A stretch of 8,478 nucleotides of DNA from Peptococcaceae bacterium (lineage in GTDB: Bacteria > Bacillota > Peptococcia > Peptococcales > Peptococcaceae), in assembly GCA_900756555.1 (NCBI GenBank), contig CAAEKP010000101.1, positions 1 to 8,478 of the forward strand. The letters are read 5' to 3'. A program made the position numbers and the translations under genes. Below are positions 4,971-8,478 of this stretch, piece after piece. The notes beneath the pieces are model-generated. The model was given only the letters and a program-made list of their open reading frames with translations. It searched no databases and had not been told where the DNA came from. How positions within the stretch are numbered: position 1 is the stretch's first letter; the number at the start of each line of letters is the position of its first letter.

Positions 4971-7900
4971 TTAGTTAAATTTTCTTCTTACAACTACCAA
5001 ACCTGCCACAGCCACAATCAGCAAGCCAATCAGACCAACGATTGGTGCAGCATCACCAGTTTTTGGAGCATCACCCAGCGGAACTTCCGGTTCGTCAATT
5101 TCTTCAACAGGAGTGCCAGGTACATCAATCAGAGGTACATCTGGTTCGTCAATCTCTGTTGTTGGATCTTCCGGCTCAACCAGTGGAACATCCGGGTCTG
5201 TAATTTCTACTGGTGGTTTTTCTGGATCAGTTGTAGGAGGTTCAGGATCTGGATTTGGTGTTATAGTACCACCGCCACCAGTAGTATTGTAGAAACCAGC
5301 ATTCAATGTCGCTTCTAAGTTATCTTTGCTTATTTCTACTTCTTTGGACACGGCAATCTTCTTATCTGCACCTGCTGTAAATTTATTACCTGCTCCAGAT
5401 TTATCATTTACAGCACAGATATTATTCATTGCATCATTATTCTTTTCAGGCCATTCAATTTCTACTGTGTATTTACCGAAATCAACATCAACAAATTTGT
5501 AGTAACCGTTGGCATCGGTTGTAGTAGTTGCTATTACGTTACCGTCTTTCAGCAGTTTTACATTGATTCCTTCAAATTTGAATTCATTTCCATCTAATGC
5601 ATCATTTCTGGTACCATCTTCAAATACAGTACCGTCAATTTTCCCTTTTGTCCATTTTGCATAGATTGTCTTTTCTTCCTGTGCTTTGGACACATCATTT
5701 AAATCAGTTGCAACTTTGGATGTCTGTTCAAATTCTGTCTTTAATAAAGCATACAGTTTTTCAAATTCACCGTTTGCTGCATAAGTTTTAGCCTCATCCT
5801 CATTATCAGCCACAAACCAGCCAGCAAAAGCGTAGCCATCACGAGCTGCTGTTGGCATAGTTTTTTCTGCTAAGTCAAGGCTATTACCATAGATTGTAAC
5901 ATCCTGTGTGTAACGAGTATTCAGTCCAGCATCGCCATCCTGACTTGTTGTAGAATCTCCTACATTCAATACGCCAGCAGTACCTAAATTACTGATTGTA
6001 CCTTCCGTTGCATCATAATGCAGAACAGATACTGGTGTCCATACATAAGCATTACCAGATTCACCTGCAACTAAATCTTCACCCTCATTATTAAACCGGA
6101 ACTGATAATTATATTCTGCTTTGTTATTAGTATTCGGATCATAATAGGTAAAGGATTTATCAATCTGTTTCGCCTGTTTAGACTGCAAACCGACTTCTTT
6201 ATTTACTTCATTGTGTAAATCAAAACGAACTAACATTGTTCCTTCATTATTTACAGGTCCTGCATACTGATATGTGTCTTTCGCACCGGAAACTCCACCT
6301 GTATTAGAAACAACGATTTCTGTATTCCATGGAAATTCATTTTCTTCGACTTTACCATACTTATCATTACCATGCATCTTTACTAATTCAGCCTGTAAAG
6401 AACCGCCTGTTACATAAGTACGCCCTGTATTTTTCATACCATCATTAAAGTCATCAAAAATATCAACATTAGACATGCCAGCATCGCCATTAAAAACTGC
6501 TACATCACTACCACTAATATACAAAGCAGCAGGTGCAACACTGGTATCATAAAGCGCATAACCAGCCGCACTGTCACTCATAATAACACTATTTTCGGCT
6601 AGAATATTAGCTTTACCTACGATACCCGCAAAAGCTCCTGAATCACTAGGCGCATTGATAAAACCATAATACTGGTCACTCCAGGATATTTTTTCACTTA
6701 AGTAACCATTATCCTGTGCAATAATCGTGGAATTCGAAATAATCGTTCCATATCTATCGTTTTCAGGTATCACGGTATTATAGAATCTAATGCCAGCCCC
6801 ACCATTATTGTTAGCGTTAATAGTTGTATGTCCTACAATATTTGTTGTATCTTCGCCCTCGTTAACTCTTGTTATATTCAGACCTAAATAACGATTTTCA
6901 TTACACACAACAACACTATTATCAGCATCCATTGAAACATTGGTAATGCCATGTGAATTGTTATTATTTCCATTAAGTGTAGAATTTTTAATAATAATAA
7001 AGAAATTGTTTATACCAATCCCACCATTGTTACTAGCATTTACCTCTGAACCATTTGAAATATTCAAAAGATATGGTTTAATATAAGGGTGATCCTTATT
7101 TTTCGCTTGCCCTGTAAAACCATTACTTTTATTTTTGGCACAATTAACTACAGAATTATTAGAAATGTTAGCTGTAAATTTTTCTACGTATCTATTACCA
7201 TTAATACCATCTGTAGTATTCATGTTTATACCTTGATTATTATTCTGAAAATCTATTTTAGCGTTATCTAAATTAATCTGAATATCTGTTGCACTTATAA
7301 AAAACATGCCTGCTGAGTAACAATTGCTTGCACTTATTTCAGATCCATTTTCCAAATCAATTTTTATAGTTCCTCGACCTTTGCAAACTATAGCAGAACC
7401 TCTAGTTCCATCTCCTTGGCTATCCACATTACTAAAATAGCCTGTACCTGCACAAACAATCCCATTATCATAAGAATGGCCCCTTGCTTTCTGACAATTA
7501 TTTATAGTCAATGTTGCATTTTCTGCTAAAGTCAGTTTAGAACTATTATTAATAGTTGCATTTGTATAGCCTAAAATTACACCATAGTCGTGATCATCCA
7601 TTATAAGACTACCATTCAATGTAACATCACCATGAGGAATGTAAATTGCTGGGCTCTGATTATCAACTGTGCTTAAATCACCTTTAATGATGGCACTGTC
7701 AGAATTAATTGTGTTGCCCTCGCTAAGAACAACAATCATTAATCGGTTATATTCACCACTAATATTTACAACTTGATTACCTTTTGTTAAATTGATTTTA
7801 GCGTGTTTCTTTTCTGTACCAAAACCATAGTTACCCGCTTCTACTGTAATAACATCACTTGCAGCTACAACTTCGTCAATCTCATCCTGTGTCATATCTT

Positions 7901-8324
7901 CCGTGATAACACCTTCAACAGGTGTTTTTACAGTTACAGTCACATCAGCGCGACCTAAAGATGTTTCGCCGTCAAAGAACTCTGCGCCGATAGTGTATTT
8001 GCCAGCAGTATTGTAGCTAAAGCTTCTATCTACAGAATACTCTTTGTTCTGACCTTCTAACGATTGAGGTTCTTCTGTTGTACCACCATCTTCAGTTGGT
8101 ACATACCAAATCATAGATGGTGTTGTAATAGCACTGCCCGTAGTAACAGATGCGGTTACCGTAAAAACGGAACCTGTTGTCACTTCCGCTTTCGGCGTAG
8201 TAACTTTAACTACTGGCCCATCTCCTACCGCAAATGCTGCCACTGGCATGATGGTCAACAACATTGCCACTACCAGCAGTACGGCGATATTCTTTTTGCC
8301 CTTACTCTGTTTTGCAAAACGCAT
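4971..8324 (-). CDS. Large sortase-anchored surface protein with beta-helix, InlB-B-like and SdrD-B-like domains
   Basis: This 1117-residue protein should be secreted and linked to the cell wall, most likely as an adhesin or a polysaccharide-facing surface protein. A basic N-terminus and hydrophobic stretch end in AAFA, with cleavage likely after residue 32. Next come an Ig-like beta domain (about 38-135), a long Asn-rich right-handed beta-helix region (about 140-640), an InlB B-repeat-like module ending in DGYAFAGWF and TIYAKW (about 765-891), and an SdrD-B/Cna-B-like module containing TTTDANGYYKFVDVDFGKY (about 895-1012). A Gly run and an acidic Pro-rich stalk (about 1018-1083) lead to the sorting signal APKTGD (1086-1091), a hydrophobic helix (about 1093-1112) and the tail RRKFN. 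No catalytic residues could be assigned to the helix. I choose the ATG at 8324, with AGGAGG nine bases upstream; the in-frame TTG at 8330 is only three bases from that site. No clear promoter is visible in the 66 bp upstream. Confidence 0.93.
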   Translation of the reverse strand: MRFAKQSKGKKNIAVLLVVAMLLTIMPVAAFAVGDGPVVKVTTPKAEVTTGSVFTVTASVTTGSAITTPSMIWYVPTEDGGTTEEPQSLEGQNKEYSVDRSFSYNTAGKYTIGAEFFDGETSLGRADVTVTVKTPVEGVITEDMTQDEIDEVVAASDVITVEAGNYGFGTEKKHAKINLTKGNQVVNISGEYNRLMIVVLSEGNTINSDSAIIKGDLSTVDNQSPAIYIPHGDVTLNGSLIMDDHDYGVILGYTNATINNSSKLTLAENATLTINNCQKARGHSYDNGIVCAGTGYFSNVDSQGDGTRGSAIVCKGRGTIKIDLENGSEISASNCYSAGMFFISATDIQINLDNAKIDFQNNNQGINMNTTDGINGNRYVEKFTANISNNSVVNCAKNKSNGFTGQAKNKDHPYIKPYLLNISNGSEVNASNNGGIGINNFFIIIKNSTLNGNNNNSHGITNVSMDADNSVVVCNENRYLGLNITRVNEGEDTTNIVGHTTINANNNGGAGIRFYNTVIPENDRYGTIISNSTIIAQDNGYLSEKISWSDQYYGFINAPSDSGAFAGIVGKANILAENSVIMSDSAAGYALYDTSVAPAALYISGSDVAVFNGDAGMSNVDIFDDFNDGMKNTGRTYVTGGSLQAELVKMHGNDKYGKVEENEFPWNTEIVVSNTGGVSGAKDTYQYAGPVNNEGTMLVRFDLHNEVNKEVGLQSKQAKQIDKSFTYYDPNTNNKAEYNYQFRFNNEGEDLVAGESGNAYVWTPVSVLHYDATEGTISNLGTAGVLNVGDSTTSQDGDAGLNTRYTQDVTIYGNSLDLAEKTMPTAARDGYAFAGWFVADNEDEAKTYAANGEFEKLYALLKTEFEQTSKVATDLNDVSKAQEEKTIYAKWTKGKIDGTVFEDGTRNDALDGNEFKFEGINVKLLKDGNVIATTTTDANGYYKFVDVDFGKYTVEIEWPEKNNDAMNNICAVNDKSGAGNKFTAGADKKIAVSKEVEISKDNLEATLNAGFYNTTGGGGTITPNPDPEPPTTDPEKPPVEITDPDVPLVEPEDPTTEIDEPDVPLIDVPGTPVEEIDEPEVPLGDAPKTGDAAPIVGLIGLLIVAVAGLVVVRRKFN
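5076..5207 (-). repeat. Acidic Pro-rich stalk repeats in the surface protein
   Basis: Three copies of a nine-residue unit occur before the sorting signal: EITDPDVPL (5181-5207), EIDEPDVPL (5130-5156) and EIDEPEVPL (5076-5102), with periods of 17 and 18 residues. Such stalks lift the functional domains through the cell wall. Copy number may vary between strains, as is common for these repeats. Confidence 0.65.
6465..7502 (-). repeat. Degenerate beta-helix coil repeats in the surface protein
   Basis: A motif of the form N-S/G-x-V/I-x-A/C-x-x-N-x-x-x-G-hydrophobic recurs across protein residues about 275-620. Examples are NGSEVNASNNGGIGI, NSTLNGNNNNSHGI and NSVVVCNENRYLGL, which begin at residues 425, 447 and 469, exactly 22 residues apart, the usual length of one parallel beta-helix turn. 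Further copies include NGSEISASNCYSAGM (326), HTTINANNNGGAGI (499) and NSVIMSDSAAGYAL (578). The Asn ladder and Gly turns support a right-handed parallel beta-helix. Confidence 0.6.
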
Positions 8325-8390
8325 AATCAATCTCCTCCTTTAGTTTTAAAATCTTCCCTCTTACATTTCTTATGCCCTATCCTGCTGTCA

Positions 8391-8478
8391 CTATCCTGTT
8401 TTTGGCACTTTACTGTCCAAAACCTGCTTGCAGGGCTCCGGCTGCGGCAAAGCGCCGTCCATTAATTTTATCATCTCC
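8391..8478 (-). CDS. Possible 3' end of an upstream gene (partial)
   Basis: A frame open from the window edge ends with TAG at 8391-8393 and encodes 28 residues ending in DSKVPKTG. Its third codon positions are G/C-rich, as in other genes here. A second frame is also open from the edge and ends at 8410-8412 (22 residues, ending in LQAGFGQ), so the sequence does not decide which one, if either, is coding. No domain can be recognised. If real, the gene ends 66 bp before the surface-protein start and could be co-transcribed with it. Confidence 0.25.
   Translation of the reverse strand, partial: EMIKLMDGALPQPEPCKQVLDSKVPKTG

Noticed and set aside
8064..8465. 133-codon plus-strand open frame
   Set aside because: Antisense to the signal peptide and Ig-like region of the surface protein, with Cys/Arg/His-rich sequence unlike a real protein.

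Overview
The window looks like chromosomal DNA from a low-to-mid GC monoderm member of the Bacillota, probably a gut-type Clostridia relative. The pointers are strong AGGAGG-type ribosome binding sites, a lipobox lipoprotein for an ABC importer, an LPXTG-like cell-wall sorting signal, and membrane zinc-ribbon proteins of a kind common in Clostridia. The species cannot be named from the sequence. Every supported gene is on the minus strand, so the window reads right to left. No rRNA, tRNA, CRISPR array or transposase gene was seen.

Right edge to 4971: a short 3' fragment of a possible upstream gene is followed by one very large gene. It encodes a 1117-residue secreted surface protein with a signal peptide, an Ig-like N-terminus, a long Asn-rich right-handed beta-helix, an InlB B-repeat-like module, an SdrD-B/Cna-B-like module, an acidic Pro-rich stalk and an APKTGD sorting signal. 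Its 3' untranslated region holds a three-tier palindromic element of about 100 bp and then an intrinsic terminator.

4798 to 4565: immediately after that terminator comes a good extended -10 promoter and, about 190 bases on, a second strong intrinsic terminator. No convincing ORF lies between them. This looks like a self-contained small-RNA unit, or the attenuated leader of the next operon.

4503 to 2864: a compact four-gene operon encodes an ECF sigma factor, a two-TM membrane protein in the anti-sigma position, a small one-TM zinc-ribbon protein and a three-TM protein with two zinc ribbons. Genes overlap by 14 and 10 bp or are 21 bp apart. A candidate ECF-type promoter sits directly upstream, which suggests autoregulation, and the operon ends in an intrinsic terminator. 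It could be a membrane signalling module, but this is inferred from arrangement only.

2863 to 2139: a gene-poor stretch with a T-rich tract, TTGCTGGTG repeats and, at its left end, a strong sigma-A-type promoter with a short structured leader. This promoter drives the last operon (2138 to the left edge): a BMP-family substrate-binding lipoprotein and a duplicated-domain ABC ATPase, cut by the window edge. Together they form a nucleoside/purine-type importer whose permeases should lie further left.
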